From contig NZ_JOHY01000021.1 of assembly GCF_000721495.1 (NCBI RefSeq), forward strand, positions 59,438 to 123,437: a DNA stretch of 64,000 nucleotides, written 5' to 3'. The DNA comes from Streptomyces sp. NRRL F-5123. Its GTDB lineage: Bacteria > Actinomycetota > Actinomycetes > Streptomycetales > Streptomycetaceae. A program made the position numbers and the translations under genes. Positions 14,313 through 23,225 of the stretch are shown piece after piece (position 1 is the stretch's first letter; every line of letters starts with the position of its first letter). A model generated the notes under the pieces. That model worked only from the letters and a program-made list of their open reading frames with translations. It was not told where the DNA came from and searched no databases.

Positions 14313-15806
14313 ATGAATACGGATGTGATCGTGGTCGGCGCCGGACCGGCCGGGATGATGCTGGCCGGCGAACTGCGCCTGGCCGGTGTCGAGGTGGTCG
14401 TGCTGGAGCGACTGGAACGGCCGACCGGCGAGTCGCGCGGCCTGGGCTTCACCGCCCGGACCATGGAGGTCTTCGACCAGCGCGGGCTGCTGCCGCGGCT
14501 GCCGCACTTCGAGCTCAGCAACGTCGGCCACTTCGGCGGGCTGCCGCTGGACTTCGGGCAGGTGCAGGGCGCGCACTTCGCGGGCAAGACGCTGCCGCAG
14601 TCCGACACCGAGGCGATGCTCGCCGGCTGGGCCCCGGGCCCCGGCGTCACCTTCCGCCGCGGCTGGGAGTGCGTGGCACTGGCCGCGGACGACGACGGCG
14701 TGACCGCCGAGATCCAGGGCCCCGGCGGCAGCCGGGAGGAGCTGCGGGCGAAGTACCTGGTCGGCTGCGACGGCGGGCGCAGCACGGTCCGCAAGGCCGC
14801 CGGGTTCGACTTCCCCGGCACGGCCGCGTCGATGGAGATGTTCCTGGCCGACCTGCGCGGCACCGACGTACGGCCGCGGATGATCGGCGAGTCGTACCCC
14901 GGCGGCATGGTCATGGCCACCCCGCCCACCAACGGCGTGCAGCGCTTCATCGTGTGCGAGCGCGGCACGCTGCCCAAGCGGCGCACCACGCCGATCGAGT
15001 TCGGCGAGATCTCCGACGCCTGGAAGCGCCTGACCGGCGAGGACATCAGCCACGCGGAACCGGTGTGGCTCAGCTCCTTCGGCAACGCGACCCGGCAGGC
15101 CACCGAATACCGGCGCGGCCGCGTCCTGCTGGCCGGCGACGCCGCCCACATCCACCTGCCGGCCGGCGGGCTCGGCATGAACACCAGCATCCAGGACGCC
15201 GTCAACCTCGGCTGGAAACTCGCCGCGCAGGTCCACGGCTGGGCCCCCGAGGGGCTGCTCGACAGCTACCACGGCGAGCGCCACCGGATCGGGCAGCGGC
15301 TGCTGATGAACACCCAGGCCCAGGGCCTGCTGTTCCTCAGCGGCGACGAGGTGCAGCCGATGCGCGACCTGTTCACCGAGCTGATCGGCTACGACGTGGT
15401 CGCCGAGCACCTGATCGGCATGATCAGCGGCCTGGAGATCCGCTACGACGTCGGCGAGGGCGACCACCCGCTGCTCGGCAAGCGGATGCCCAACCGGAAG
15501 GTGGCCACCGCGACCGGCCCGCGCCCGCTCTACGAGCTGATGCACACCGCCCGCCCGGTCCTGCTCGACGCCACCGGCGACGCGGAGCTGCAGCGCACGG
15601 CGGCGCCCTGGACCGACCGGGTCGACGTGGTCAGCGCCCCCTTCACCGGCCTGGCCGGCGACGACCCGCTGACCGGCACCGCGGCGGTGCTGGTCCGCCC
15701 CGACGGCTACATCGCCTGGACCGCGCCGGGCTCGGCCGCGGGCCTGGAGGACGCCCTGGGCCGCTGGTTCGGCGCGCCGCGGCCGGCCGCCGGGGACCGG
15801 TCGTGA
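14313..15806 (+). CDS. PHBH-type FAD-dependent aromatic polyketide monooxygenase, module B
   Basis: 497 residues, ATG preceded by AGAGAGG. FAD motifs: VIVVGAGPAGMMLAGEL at residues 5-21, CDGGRSTVRKAAG near 152-164 and GRVLLAGDAAHIHLPAGG near 269-286. The C-terminal thioredoxin-like domain ends RPDGYIAWTAPG, typical of type II polyketide hydroxylases. It is a paralogue of the enzyme at 3028 (shared TARTMEVFDQRGLL-like and GHFGG-(I/L)-PLDF segments), so the two probably act on related intermediates at different positions. It shares a 4-bp GTGA overlap with the next gene. Likely reaction: ring hydroxylation or quinone formation using NAD(P)H and O2. Confidence 0.92.
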   Translation: MNTDVIVVGAGPAGMMLAGELRLAGVEVVVLERLERPTGESRGLGFTARTMEVFDQRGLLPRLPHFELSNVGHFGGLPLDFGQVQGAHFAGKTLPQSDTEAMLAGWAPGPGVTFRRGWECVALAADDDGVTAEIQGPGGSREELRAKYLVGCDGGRSTVRKAAGFDFPGTAASMEMFLADLRGTDVRPRMIGESYPGGMVMATPPTNGVQRFIVCERGTLPKRRTTPIEFGEISDAWKRLTGEDISHAEPVWLSSFGNATRQATEYRRGRVLLAGDAAHIHLPAGGLGMNTSIQDAVNLGWKLAAQVHGWAPEGLLDSYHGERHRIGQRLLMNTQAQGLLFLSGDEVQPMRDLFTELIGYDVVAEHLIGMISGLEIRYDVGEGDHPLLGKRMPNRKVATATGPRPLYELMHTARPVLLDATGDAELQRTAAPWTDRVDVVSAPFTGLAGDDPLTGTAAVLVRPDGYIAWTAPGSAAGLEDALGRWFGAPRPAAGDRS

Positions 15807-16351
15807 CGGCGCTCGACCTGTCGCTGCCGGCCGAGGCCGTCGCCGCGCTGCGCCGGCTGACCGACCGCGCGGACCTCGCGGACCTCGCCGACCGCTACCT
15901 GCGCGCCCTGGACGGCGGCGAGTTCGACCAGCCGTGGGCGCGCTCGGTCTTCACCGGCGACGTCGAACTGGACTTCCCGCCGGGCAGCCACCAGGGCATC
16001 GAAGGGGTCGCGGACTTCACCCGCGGCTTCATGGGCCACTGGGACCGCACCCACCACAACGTCTCGCACTACGCCATCGAGCTGGACGGCGACCGGGCGA
16101 CCGTCGCCTGGAACGTCGTCGCCATCCATGTGCACCCCGGCTCGCCGCCGCCGCCCGCCTCCGCGCCGCACTTCTACCTCGGCGGCCGGTTCGAGGGCGT
16201 GGCGCGGCGCACCGCCGACGGCTGGCGGCTGAGCCGGCTGGAGCTGCGCGTGGTGTGGACCACCGGGCCGGGCATCCGCGAGATCGCCCAGGTCATGACC
16301 GGTACCGACGGAGAACAGGTAATCACCACATGGAAGGACGGGACAGCATGA
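15803..16351 (+). CDS. SnoaL/NTF2-like protein 1
   Basis: 182 residues from a GTG overlapping the monooxygenase stop (GTGA). It has the cone-shaped NTF2-like fold pattern: LADRYLRALDGGEFDQPWARSVF, then GDVELDFPPGSHQG, a beta-rich middle with His-rich THHNVSHY, and a closing strand LSRLELRVVWTTG. SnoaL-type members act as polyketide cyclases or hydroxylases, or bind small hydrophobic ligands. The short sequence does not show which. Its tight coupling with the PHBH enzyme and with the second SnoaL-like gene suggests joint action on the oxidised intermediate. Confidence 0.8.
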   Translation: MTALDLSLPAEAVAALRRLTDRADLADLADRYLRALDGGEFDQPWARSVFTGDVELDFPPGSHQGIEGVADFTRGFMGHWDRTHHNVSHYAIELDGDRATVAWNVVAIHVHPGSPPPPASAPHFYLGGRFEGVARRTADGWRLSRLELRVVWTTGPGIREIAQVMTGTDGEQVITTWKDGTA

Positions 16352-16926
16352 CGAAGGAGATTCCCAGTGTCGAGAGGCAGCGGGAGATCATCGACATCGT
16401 CTACAACAAGGGCCTCAACGACGGCGACCTGTCGGTGGCGGACCGCTACCTGACCGCCGACTACCAGAGCCACGGCTCCTACGACGACTCGGTGCGCGGC
16501 CCGGCCTCGTTCAAGATGACGATCGAGATGCAGCACCGGTCGTTCTCCGACATCAGGTACGAGGTCCTCGACGTCGTCAGCGAGGGCGACCGCTCCGCGA
16601 TCCGCTGGGTCATGAAGGGCAAGCACACCGGGCCCTTCCTCGGCATTCCGGCCACCAACAGCGAGGTCGAGCACCACGCGCTGCTGATCCTGCGGTTCGA
16701 GGACGACCGGATCGCCGAGCGGTGGGGCATCGTCGACAACTTCACGCTGATGCGCACCCTCCAGGGCATCACCGGCGCGCTCGGCGGCCCCGGCGGCCGT
16801 CCGGGCGGTCCGGGCGGCCCCGGGGGTCCCGGCGGGCGTCCGATGGGCGGCCCGCCGATGGGCGGCCCCCCGGCCGGCGGTCCGCCCGCCGGCGGCCGCC
16901 CGCAGCCCGCGGGTTCTCCCTCCTGA
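16348..16926 (+). CDS. SnoaL-like polyketide cyclase/ester cyclase with Gly/Pro-rich tail
   Basis: 192 residues; the ATG overlaps the previous stop (ATGA) and has GGAAGGA upstream. An in-frame ATG at 16330 lacks a better site. Residues 1-145 match SnoaL-like polyketide cyclases: VYNKGLNDGDLSVADRYLTADYQSHG, VLDVVSEGDRSAIRWVMKGKHTG, and a closing FEDDRIAERWGIVDNFTLM with the Asp/Asn residues usual for aldol-type cyclases. The last 45 residues are almost only Gly, Pro, Arg and Ala (GGPGGRPGGPGGPGG, then MGGPP repeats), an unusual disordered tail for this family. It might tether the enzyme to partners or be a repeat expansion. Ring closure of the polyketide is the likely role. Confidence 0.82.
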   Translation: MTKEIPSVERQREIIDIVYNKGLNDGDLSVADRYLTADYQSHGSYDDSVRGPASFKMTIEMQHRSFSDIRYEVLDVVSEGDRSAIRWVMKGKHTGPFLGIPATNSEVEHHALLILRFEDDRIAERWGIVDNFTLMRTLQGITGALGGPGGRPGGPGGPGGPGGRPMGGPPMGGPPAGGPPAGGRPQPAGSPS

Positions 16927-16932
16927 CCCACT

Positions 16933-16979
16933 CCCGGGGCCGCGGCCGCGCCTGTGACGGGCGCGGCCGCGGCCCCGGG
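16933..16979 (+). terminator. Perfect 20-bp, all-GC inverted repeat between operon genes
   Basis: The arms at 16933-16952 and 16960-16979 are exact reverse complements made only of G and C, with a 7-base loop (TGTGACG). There is no T tract. It starts seven bases after the SnoaL stop and ends 35 bp before the FMN reductase start. It could be a terminator, an mRNA-stability element or an attenuator for the halogenase 2 transcript. Confidence 0.75.
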
Positions 16980-17014
16980 CCCCCCACCGGTACCGAGCAA
17001 GGGGAGGAACACCC

Positions 17015-17590
17015 GTGTCCACCGCACCGATCCGGGTCGTGGTCATCGTCGGCAGCACCCGTGCCGGACGACTGGCGCCGCAGGTGGCGCAGTGGTTCGT
17101 CGGGCAGACCGGGCAGCGCGCCGACCTGGTGACCGACGTGGTCGACCTGGTCGACCACCCGATGCCGGACGACCTGGACGACACCGCGCCCGCGGTGGTC
17201 GCCCTGCGGCCGGTCCTGGCCGCGGCCGACGCCTTCGTCTTCGTCGTCCCCGAGTACAACCGCGGCATTCCCGGGCCGCTCAAGACGCTCATCGACAACT
17301 ACAACGCGGAGTGGGAAGCCAAGCCCGTCGGGTTCGTGACGTACGGCCTGAGCATGGCCGGCGGCGTGCGGGCGGTGGAGCACCTGCGGCAGATCTTCGC
17401 GGAGTTCCACTCCGTCGGCATGAAGGACATCGCGATCTTCCCGCGGATCCTCGGCCACTTCGACGCCGCCGGCGCCTTCGCCCCCGAGGCGGAGGGCTGC
17501 AACGCCGCGGCCAAGCTCATGCTCGACCAGCTCGTCTGGTGGGCCGACGCGCTGCGCACCGCGAAGGCCAAGCGCCCCTACCACTCCTGA
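17015..17590 (+). CDS. NAD(P)H-dependent FMN reductase
   Basis: 191 residues, GTG start with AAGGGGAGG upstream. It has the flavodoxin-like fold of the NADPH-dependent FMN reductase family: VVVIVGSTRAGRLAPQVAQW at the N-terminus (phosphate-binding GSTR loop), FVFVVPEYNRGIPGPLKTLIDN around residues 75-96 (the PEYN-x-G-x-P-x-x-LK motif), and FVTYGLSMAGGVRAVEHLR near 109-127. It reduces free FMN/FAD and is placed 35 bp before halogenase 2, as the other reductase is placed after halogenase 1. The two reductases come from different folds, so each halogenase seems to have its own unrelated partner. Confidence 0.92.
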   Translation: MSTAPIRVVVIVGSTRAGRLAPQVAQWFVGQTGQRADLVTDVVDLVDHPMPDDLDDTAPAVVALRPVLAAADAFVFVVPEYNRGIPGPLKTLIDNYNAEWEAKPVGFVTYGLSMAGGVRAVEHLRQIFAEFHSVGMKDIAIFPRILGHFDAAGAFAPEAEGCNAAAKLMLDQLVWWADALRTAKAKRPYHS

Positions 17591-17625
17591 GCCGAACCCG
17601 ACCGCACCCCCGTGGAGGACGAATC

Positions 17626-19245
17626 ATGGACGAGACCGGCAAGGAGCTGGCCGACCAGACCTACGACGTGGCGATCCTCGGCGCCGGCATGGCCGGCGGC
17701 ATGCTCGGCGCGGTGCTGGCCCGCAACGACGTCAAGGTGCTGCTGATGGACGCCGGCACCCACCCGCGCTTCGCGGTGGGGGAGTCGACGATCCCGTACA
17801 CCTCGTCGATGACCAAGATCATCGCCGAGCGCTACGACGTCCCCGAGATCGCCCCGCTGGCCAGCTTTCGCGGCGTCAACGAGAAGGTCAGCCCCATGTC
17901 GGGACGGAAGTCGAACTTCGGGTTCGTCTACCACGAGCAGGGCCGGCCCCAGCAGCCCGACCAGATCAACCAGCTGGTGATCCCCGAGTGGCAGCGCACC
18001 GAGTGCCACCTCTTCCGGCAGGACTCCGACGCGTACCTGTTCAACCTCGCGGTGCAGCTCGGCGCCGATCCGTGCCTGGACACCCGCATCACCAGCATCG
18101 ACATCGACCCGGCCAGCGGGGTCGTGCTGCGCTCCACGCAGGGCACGGAATACCGCGCGAAGTACCTCGTGGACGGCGGCGGCTACCGCTCCCCGACCGC
18201 CGAGGCGTTCGGGCTGCGCGACGACCCGCCGCGGGCCCGGCACCACTCGCGCAGCATATTCACCCACATGGTGGGCGTGACGCCGTTCGACGACGCCTCC
18301 GCCGCCCAGGCGCACAAGAACCCCAGCCCCTGGCACCACGGCACGCTGCACCACGTCTTCGACGGCGGCTGGCTGTGGGTCATCCCGTTCGACAACCACG
18401 AGGGCGCCCTGAGCACCCTGTGCAGCGTCGGGCTGACCCTGGACGAGCGGGTCTTCCCCAAGGACCCCAAGGTCGGCGCCCAGCAGGAGTTCGACGACTT
18501 CCTCGCCCGCTTCCCGCAGATCGCCGAGCAGTTCACCGGCGCCCGCGCGGTGCGGCCCTGGATCAGCACCGGCCGGCTCCAGTACTCGGCGTCCAACACC
18601 GTCGGCGAGCGCTACACCCTCACCTCGCACGCCGCCGGCTTCATCGACGCCCTCTACTCGCGCGGCATCACCAACACCCTGGAGGTCGTCAACTCCCTGG
18701 CCTGGCGCCTGATCGCGGCCTCCCGCGACGGCGACTGGTCCACCGAGCGGTTCGCGTACATCGACAAGGTCCAGCAGGGCCTCTACGACGTGCACGACGA
18801 CCTCGTCTACAGCTCCTTCGTGGGCTTCCGCCACTACGAGCTGTGGAACGCGGTCATCCGGGTGTGGAAGGTCACCAGCATCCTGCCCACGATGCGGATC
18901 GAGAACGCGCTGCGCGACTACCTCAAGACCCGCGACGAGCAGGTGTTCCTCGACCTGGAGAACCACGAGACGCCCGGCATGCCCGCGCCCGTGGCCAAGG
19001 ACATCATCGAGCTGCTCGCGTTCACCCGCACCACCTGCCAGGCCGTGGAGGCGGGCACCCTCGACCCCGCCGTCGCGGCCGACCGCATCTTCGCGCACCT
19101 GCGCGACAGCGAGTTCGTCCCCGCGCCCTTCGCCCTGGGCGACCCGGACAACCACCACTTCGAGGCGACGCCGGAGCTGCTGGAACGGCTCGGCCAGTGG
19201 GGCACCACCCAGTCCCCGCAGCACATGCGGTCGCTGTTCGCCTGA
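17626..19245 (+). CDS. FADH2-dependent halogenase 2
   Basis: 539 residues, ATG with TGGAGGAC upstream. Halogenase motifs: LGAGMAGG at residues 18-25, GESTIPYTSS at 52-61, NFGFVYHEQG around 97-106, and WLWVIP (WxWxIP) at 249-254. It is a divergent paralogue of the enzyme at 4732, with the same domain order and the shared HHSRS-(L/I)-F, TLHH/TMHH-x-(I/F)-D and AAGFID-x-L-(F/Y)-SRG segments. Two distinct halogenases suggest chlorination at two positions or at two stages. The neighbouring FMN reductase and TcmI-like cyclase place it in the core operon. Confidence 0.93.
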   Translation: MDETGKELADQTYDVAILGAGMAGGMLGAVLARNDVKVLLMDAGTHPRFAVGESTIPYTSSMTKIIAERYDVPEIAPLASFRGVNEKVSPMSGRKSNFGFVYHEQGRPQQPDQINQLVIPEWQRTECHLFRQDSDAYLFNLAVQLGADPCLDTRITSIDIDPASGVVLRSTQGTEYRAKYLVDGGGYRSPTAEAFGLRDDPPRARHHSRSIFTHMVGVTPFDDASAAQAHKNPSPWHHGTLHHVFDGGWLWVIPFDNHEGALSTLCSVGLTLDERVFPKDPKVGAQQEFDDFLARFPQIAEQFTGARAVRPWISTGRLQYSASNTVGERYTLTSHAAGFIDALYSRGITNTLEVVNSLAWRLIAASRDGDWSTERFAYIDKVQQGLYDVHDDLVYSSFVGFRHYELWNAVIRVWKVTSILPTMRIENALRDYLKTRDEQVFLDLENHETPGMPAPVAKDIIELLAFTRTTCQAVEAGTLDPAVAADRIFAHLRDSEFVPAPFALGDPDNHHFEATPELLERLGQWGTTQSPQHMRSLFA

Positions 19246-19311
19246 TCATCCCCAGCGCGCCGGCTCCTCGGCAGGTACCAGGACCGGACCGGACCGAAAG
19301 AGGGTACTGAC

Positions 19312-19635
19312 ATGCACAGCAGCTTGATCGTCGCGCGGATCGAACCCGGCGGCGGCAGCGACGTGGCCCGGTTGTTCGCGGACTTCGACCGCACCGAGAT
19401 GCCGCACCTGATGGGCACCCGGCGCCGGCAGCTGTTCCAGTTCCGCGGCCTGTACTTCCACGTCCAGGACTTCGACGAGAACAACGGCGGCGAGCGCATC
19501 GAGGAGGCCAAGGCCGACCCGCGCTTCGTGCGGATCAGCGAGGACCTCAAGCCGTACATCCAGGCCTACGACCCCGCCACCTGGCGCTCCCCGGCCGACG
19601 CGCTCGCCACGCGCTTCTACAACTGGGAGGCCTGA
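19312..19635 (+). CDS. TcmI-type polyketide cyclase
   Basis: 107 residues, ATG with AAAGAGGG upstream. It belongs to the small ferredoxin-like cyclases: [30 protein letters not shown] at residues 5-34, [18 protein letters not shown] near 36-53, and a C-terminal [21 protein letters not shown]. Members such as TcmI close the later rings of aromatic polyketides; the gene stands two bases before KS-alpha, the usual location. It likely sets the third/fourth ring of the scaffold, together with the di-domain aromatase at 23226. Confidence 0.93.
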   Translation: MHSSLIVARIEPGGGSDVARLFADFDRTEMPHLMGTRRRQLFQFRGLYFHVQDFDENNGGERIEEAKADPRFVRISEDLKPYIQAYDPATWRSPADALATRFYNWEA

Positions 19636-19637
19636 CG

Positions 19638-20909
19638 GTGGCCACCCGGCGAGTCGTCATCACAGGGGTGGGCGTGCTGGCCCCCGGCGGCATCGGCGTC
19701 AAGAACTTCTGGAGCCTGCTGTCCGAGGGCCGCACCGCGACCCGGCGGGTCACCTTCTTCGACCCCGCCCCCTTCCGCTCCCAGGTCGCCGCCGAGATCG
19801 ACTTCGATCCCGAGCTCTTCGGCCTGAGCCCGCAGGAGATCCGCCGCATGGACCGCTCCGTGCAGCTCGCGGTGGTCGCGGCCGGTGAGGCGGTGGCCGA
19901 CAGCGGCCTGGACTTCGAGGCCCTCGACCCGTACCGCACCGGCGTCACCCTCGGCAGCGCGGTCGGCGCGACGATGGGCCTGGACCAGGAGTACCGCGTC
20001 GTCAGCGACGGCGGCCGGCAGGACCTGGTCGACCACGAGTACGCCGTACCGCACCTCTACAACTACCTGGTGCCCAGCGCCGGCGCCGCCGAGGTCGCCT
20101 GGCGGGCCGGCGCCCAGGGGCCGACCTCGGTCGTCTCCACCGGCTGCACCTCGGGCCTGGACGCGGTCGGCTACGCGGTCGAGGTGATCAGGGAGGGCGC
20201 CGCCGACGTCATGGTCGCCGGCGCCACCGACGCCCCCATCTCACCCATCACGCTGGCGTGCTTCGACGCGATCAAGGCCACCACCCCGCGCAACGACGAC
20301 CCCGAGCACGCCTCGCGGCCCTTCGACGGCACCCGCAACGGCTTCGTCCTGGGCGAGGGCTCCGCGGTCTTCGTCCTGGAGGAGCTGCAGGCGGCCCGCA
20401 AGCGCGGCGCGCACATCTACGCCGAGATCGCCGGCTACAGCTCCCGGTGCAACGCCTTCCACATGACCGGGCTGCGGCCCGACGGCCTGGAGATGGCCGA
20501 GGCCATCCGGGTCGCCATGGACCAGGCGCGGATGAACCCCGAGGACATCGACTACATCAACGCGCACGGCTCGGGCACCAAGCAGAACGACCGGCACGAG
20601 ACCGCGGCGTTCAAGCTCAGCCTGGGCGAGCGCGCCCGGCAGGTCCCGGTCAGCTCCATCAAGTCGATGGTCGGCCACTCCCTCGGCGCGATCGGCTCGA
20701 TCGAGATCGCCGCCTCGGTGCTGGCGATGGCCGAGAACGTCGTCCCGCCCACGGCGAACCTGCACACCCCCGACCCCGAGTGCGACCTGGACTACGTCCC
20801 GCTGACCGCGCGCGACTGGCGCACCGACGCGGTCCTGACCGTCGGCAGCGGCTTCGGCGGCTTCCAGAGCGCCATGGTCCTGGCCGGCGTCGACCGGAGG
20901 AAGACATGA
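19638..20909 (+). CDS. Type II PKS ketosynthase alpha (KS-alpha)
   Basis: 423 residues, GTG/ATG start two bases after the cyclase stop. It is the chain-elongating subunit of the minimal PKS. The active-site Cys170 lies in [16 protein letters not shown]. The catalytic His residues are in [14 protein letters not shown] (near residue 310) and [12 protein letters not shown] (near 345), with the conserved Lys just before. It condenses malonyl units on the ACP and dimerises with the chain length factor at 20906, with which it overlaps by ATGA. No loading ketosynthase or acyltransferase is present, so an acetate-primed chain is likely. Confidence 0.97.
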   Translation: MATRRVVITGVGVLAPGGIGVKNFWSLLSEGRTATRRVTFFDPAPFRSQVAAEIDFDPELFGLSPQEIRRMDRSVQLAVVAAGEAVADSGLDFEALDPYRTGVTLGSAVGATMGLDQEYRVVSDGGRQDLVDHEYAVPHLYNYLVPSAGAAEVAWRAGAQGPTSVVSTGCTSGLDAVGYAVEVIREGAADVMVAGATDAPISPITLACFDAIKATTPRNDDPEHASRPFDGTRNGFVLGEGSAVFVLEELQAARKRGAHIYAEIAGYSSRCNAFHMTGLRPDGLEMAEAIRVAMDQARMNPEDIDYINAHGSGTKQNDRHETAAFKLSLGERARQVPVSSIKSMVGHSLGAIGSIEIAASVLAMAENVVPPTANLHTPDPECDLDYVPLTARDWRTDAVLTVGSGFGGFQSAMVLAGVDRRKT

Positions 20910-22159
20910 CCGTCACCACCGTCGTCACCGGCCTCGGCGTCGTCGCCCCCAACGGGCTCGGCGCCGCGGCCTACTGGGACGCCACCCGCGGCGGCAAGAG
21001 CGGCATCGGCCGCGTCACCCGCTTCGACCCCTCGCAGTACCCCGCACGGCTGGCCGGGGAGGTCCAGGGCTTCGTCGCCGAGGACCACCTGCCGGGCCGC
21101 ATGATCGTGCAGACCGACCACATGACGCGGATGGCGCTCATCGCCGCGGACTGGGCCCTGGCCGACGCGTCGATCGAACCGCGCGGCCTGGACGGCTACA
21201 GCATGGGCGTGGTCACCTCCAGCTCCGCCGGCGGCTTCGAGTTCGGCCAGGGCGAGCTGCAGAAGCTGTGGAGCCGCGGCAGCCAGTACGTCAGCGCCTA
21301 CCAGTCCTTCGCCTGGTTCTACGCCGTCAACAGCGGCCAGATCTCCATCCGGCACGGCATGAAGGGCCCCAGCGGCGTCGTCGTCAGCGACCAGGCCGGT
21401 GGCCTGGACGCGCTGGCCCAGGCCCGCCGCAAGATCCGCAGCGGCACCCGGCTGATGGTGTCCGGCGGGGTCGACGCGACCATCTGCCCGTGGGGCTGGG
21501 TCGCACAGCTGGCCGGCGGCCGGATGAGCACCAGCGACCAGCCCGCCCGCGCCTACCTGCCCTTCGACGCCGACGCCTGCGGCCACGTGCCCGGCGAAGG
21601 CGGCGCCATCCTGATCCTGGAGGAGGCCGACGCCGCCGCCCTGCGCGGCGCCCGCGTCTACGGCGAGATCGCCGGCTACGGCGCCACCTTCGACGCCCCC
21701 GCCGGCACCGGCCGCGAGGGGGCCCTGCGCAAGGCCATCGAGGTGGCCCTCGCGGACGCCGGGGCGGACCCGGACGACATCGACGTCGTCTTCGCCGACG
21801 CCGCCGGCATCCCCGAGCTGGACCGCGCCGAGGCCGTGGCGATCAACGAGGTCTTCGGCGAGCGCGGCGTGCCCGTCACCGCGCCCAAGACGATGACCGG
21901 CCGGCTCTACTCCGGCGCCGGAGCCCTGGACACCGCCACCGCGCTGCTGGCGATCCGGGACGGCGTCATCCCGCCCACCGTCAACTCCGACCCGGTCGCC
22001 GACTACGGCATCGACCTGGTCACCGGCCGGCCCCGGGTGCGCCCGGTCCGGGCCGCGCTGGTCCTGGCCCGCGGCTACGGCGGCTTCAACTCGGCGCTGC
22101 TGGTACGGGCCGGCCGGCGCGCCACCACCGGATCGGACCCCACCGAAGGGACACGCTGA
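20906..22159 (+). CDS. Type II PKS ketosynthase beta / chain length factor
   Basis: 417 residues. The KS fold is complete but the active-site Cys is replaced by Gln163 in [15 protein letters not shown], the hallmark of chain length factors, which decarboxylate malonyl-ACP for priming and set chain length together with KS-alpha. The ATG overlaps the KS-alpha stop and the stop overlaps the ACP start by one base, keeping the three subunits in equal amounts. Chain length (for example 16, 20 or 24 carbons) depends on gating residues near positions 110-120 (here [11 protein letters not shown]) which I cannot assign safely by eye. Confidence 0.96.
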   Translation: MTVTTVVTGLGVVAPNGLGAAAYWDATRGGKSGIGRVTRFDPSQYPARLAGEVQGFVAEDHLPGRMIVQTDHMTRMALIAADWALADASIEPRGLDGYSMGVVTSSSAGGFEFGQGELQKLWSRGSQYVSAYQSFAWFYAVNSGQISIRHGMKGPSGVVVSDQAGGLDALAQARRKIRSGTRLMVSGGVDATICPWGWVAQLAGGRMSTSDQPARAYLPFDADACGHVPGEGGAILILEEADAAALRGARVYGEIAGYGATFDAPAGTGREGALRKAIEVALADAGADPDDIDVVFADAAGIPELDRAEAVAINEVFGERGVPVTAPKTMTGRLYSGAGALDTATALLAIRDGVIPPTVNSDPVADYGIDLVTGRPRVRPVRAALVLARGYGGFNSALLVRAGRRATTGSDPTEGTR

Positions 22160-22422
22160 TGACTGCCCGGCAGTTCACCCTGGACGACCTCAAACGCATC
22201 CTCGTCGAGTGCGCCGGCGCCGACGACGCCGTCGACCTCGACGGCGACATCCTCGACCAGGGCTTCGAGGACATCGGCTACGAGTCCCTGGCCATCCTGG
22301 AGACCGGCGGCCGGATCGAGAACGAGTACGACGTCATCATCGACGAGGACGTGCTGTCGGTGCACGTCACCCCGCGCGAGCTGATCGCCGCGGTCAACGA
22401 GCTGCTGACGGTCTCGGCATGA
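22159..22422 (+). CDS. Acyl carrier protein of the minimal PKS
   Basis: 87 residues; the start codon overlaps the CLF stop (TGATG). The phosphopantetheine attachment site is Ser43 in DIGYESLAILE, matching the D-(I/L)-GYDSLA motif of type II PKS ACPs. The four-helix pattern is intact (helix I LDDLKRILVECAG; helix III/IV VHVTPRELIAAVNELL). It carries the growing poly-beta-keto chain between KS, KR and cyclases. No dedicated phosphopantetheinyl transferase is seen in the window, so one from elsewhere must activate it. Confidence 0.96.
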   Translation: MTARQFTLDDLKRILVECAGADDAVDLDGDILDQGFEDIGYESLAILETGGRIENEYDVIIDEDVLSVHVTPRELIAAVNELLTVSA

Positions 22423-23204
22423 GCGCCGCCGACCGCCCCGTCGCCCTGGTCTCCGGGGCGACCAGCGGGATCGGCCTGGCCGTCGCCCGCCTGCTGGCCG
22501 CCCAGGGGCACCGGGTCTTCATCGGCGCCCGCGACGCCGGCAACGTCGAGGCCACCGTCAAGGAGCTGCGGGCCGAGGGCCACGAGGTCGGCGGCCGCAG
22601 CCTCGACGTCCGCGACGACACCGCCGTCCGCGAGTTCGTGGCGGCCGCCGTCGACCAGCTCGGCACCGTCGACGTGCTGGTCAACAACGCCGGGCGCAGC
22701 GGCGGCGGTGTCACCGCCGACATCCCCGACGAACTGTGGAACGACGTCATCAACACCAACCTCAACAGCGTCTTCCGGCTGACCCGCGAGGTGCTGACCA
22801 CCGGCGGCATGCGGCACAAGAGCCGCGGCCGGATCATCAACATCGCCTCGACCGCGGGCAAGCAGGGCGTCATCCTCGGCGCCCCCTACTCGGCCTCCAA
22901 GCACGGCGTCGTCGGCTTCACCAAGGCCCTCGGCAACGAACTGGCCCCGACCGGCATCACCGTCAACGCGGTCTGCCCCGGCTACGTCGAGACGCCCATG
23001 GCGCAGCGCGTCCGGGAGGGCTACGCGACCGCGTACGACACCACCGAGCAGGCGATCCTGGAGCGCTTCACCGCCAAGATCCCGCTCGGCCGCTACTCCA
23101 CGCCCGAGGAGGTCGCCGGGCTGGTGGGCTACCTCGCCTCGGACGCGGCCGCCTCCATCACCGCCCAGGCCCTCAACGTCTGCGGCGGCCTCGGCAACTT
23201 CTGA
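22419..23204 (+). CDS. ActIII-type C9 ketoreductase (SDR)
   Basis: 261 residues, ATGA overlap with the ACP. Catalytic tetrad positions match the actinorhodin KR numbering exactly: Asn114 (INTNLNS), Ser144 (NIASTAGK), Tyr157 and Lys161 (PYSASKHG). The NADPH fold SGATSGIG lies at 12-19. The enzyme reduces the carbonyl equivalent to C9 on the tethered chain. Residues 94-96 are SGG, where actinorhodin KR has PGG; in that enzyme position 94 affects stereochemistry, so the first position differs from the classic motif. It is followed 21 bp later by the aromatase. Confidence 0.95.
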   Translation: MSAADRPVALVSGATSGIGLAVARLLAAQGHRVFIGARDAGNVEATVKELRAEGHEVGGRSLDVRDDTAVREFVAAAVDQLGTVDVLVNNAGRSGGGVTADIPDELWNDVINTNLNSVFRLTREVLTTGGMRHKSRGRIINIASTAGKQGVILGAPYSASKHGVVGFTKALGNELAPTGITVNAVCPGYVETPMAQRVREGYATAYDTTEQAILERFTAKIPLGRYSTPEEVAGLVGYLASDAAASITAQALNVCGGLGNF

Positions 23205-23225
23205 CCCCGCGAAGGAGGAACGAGC

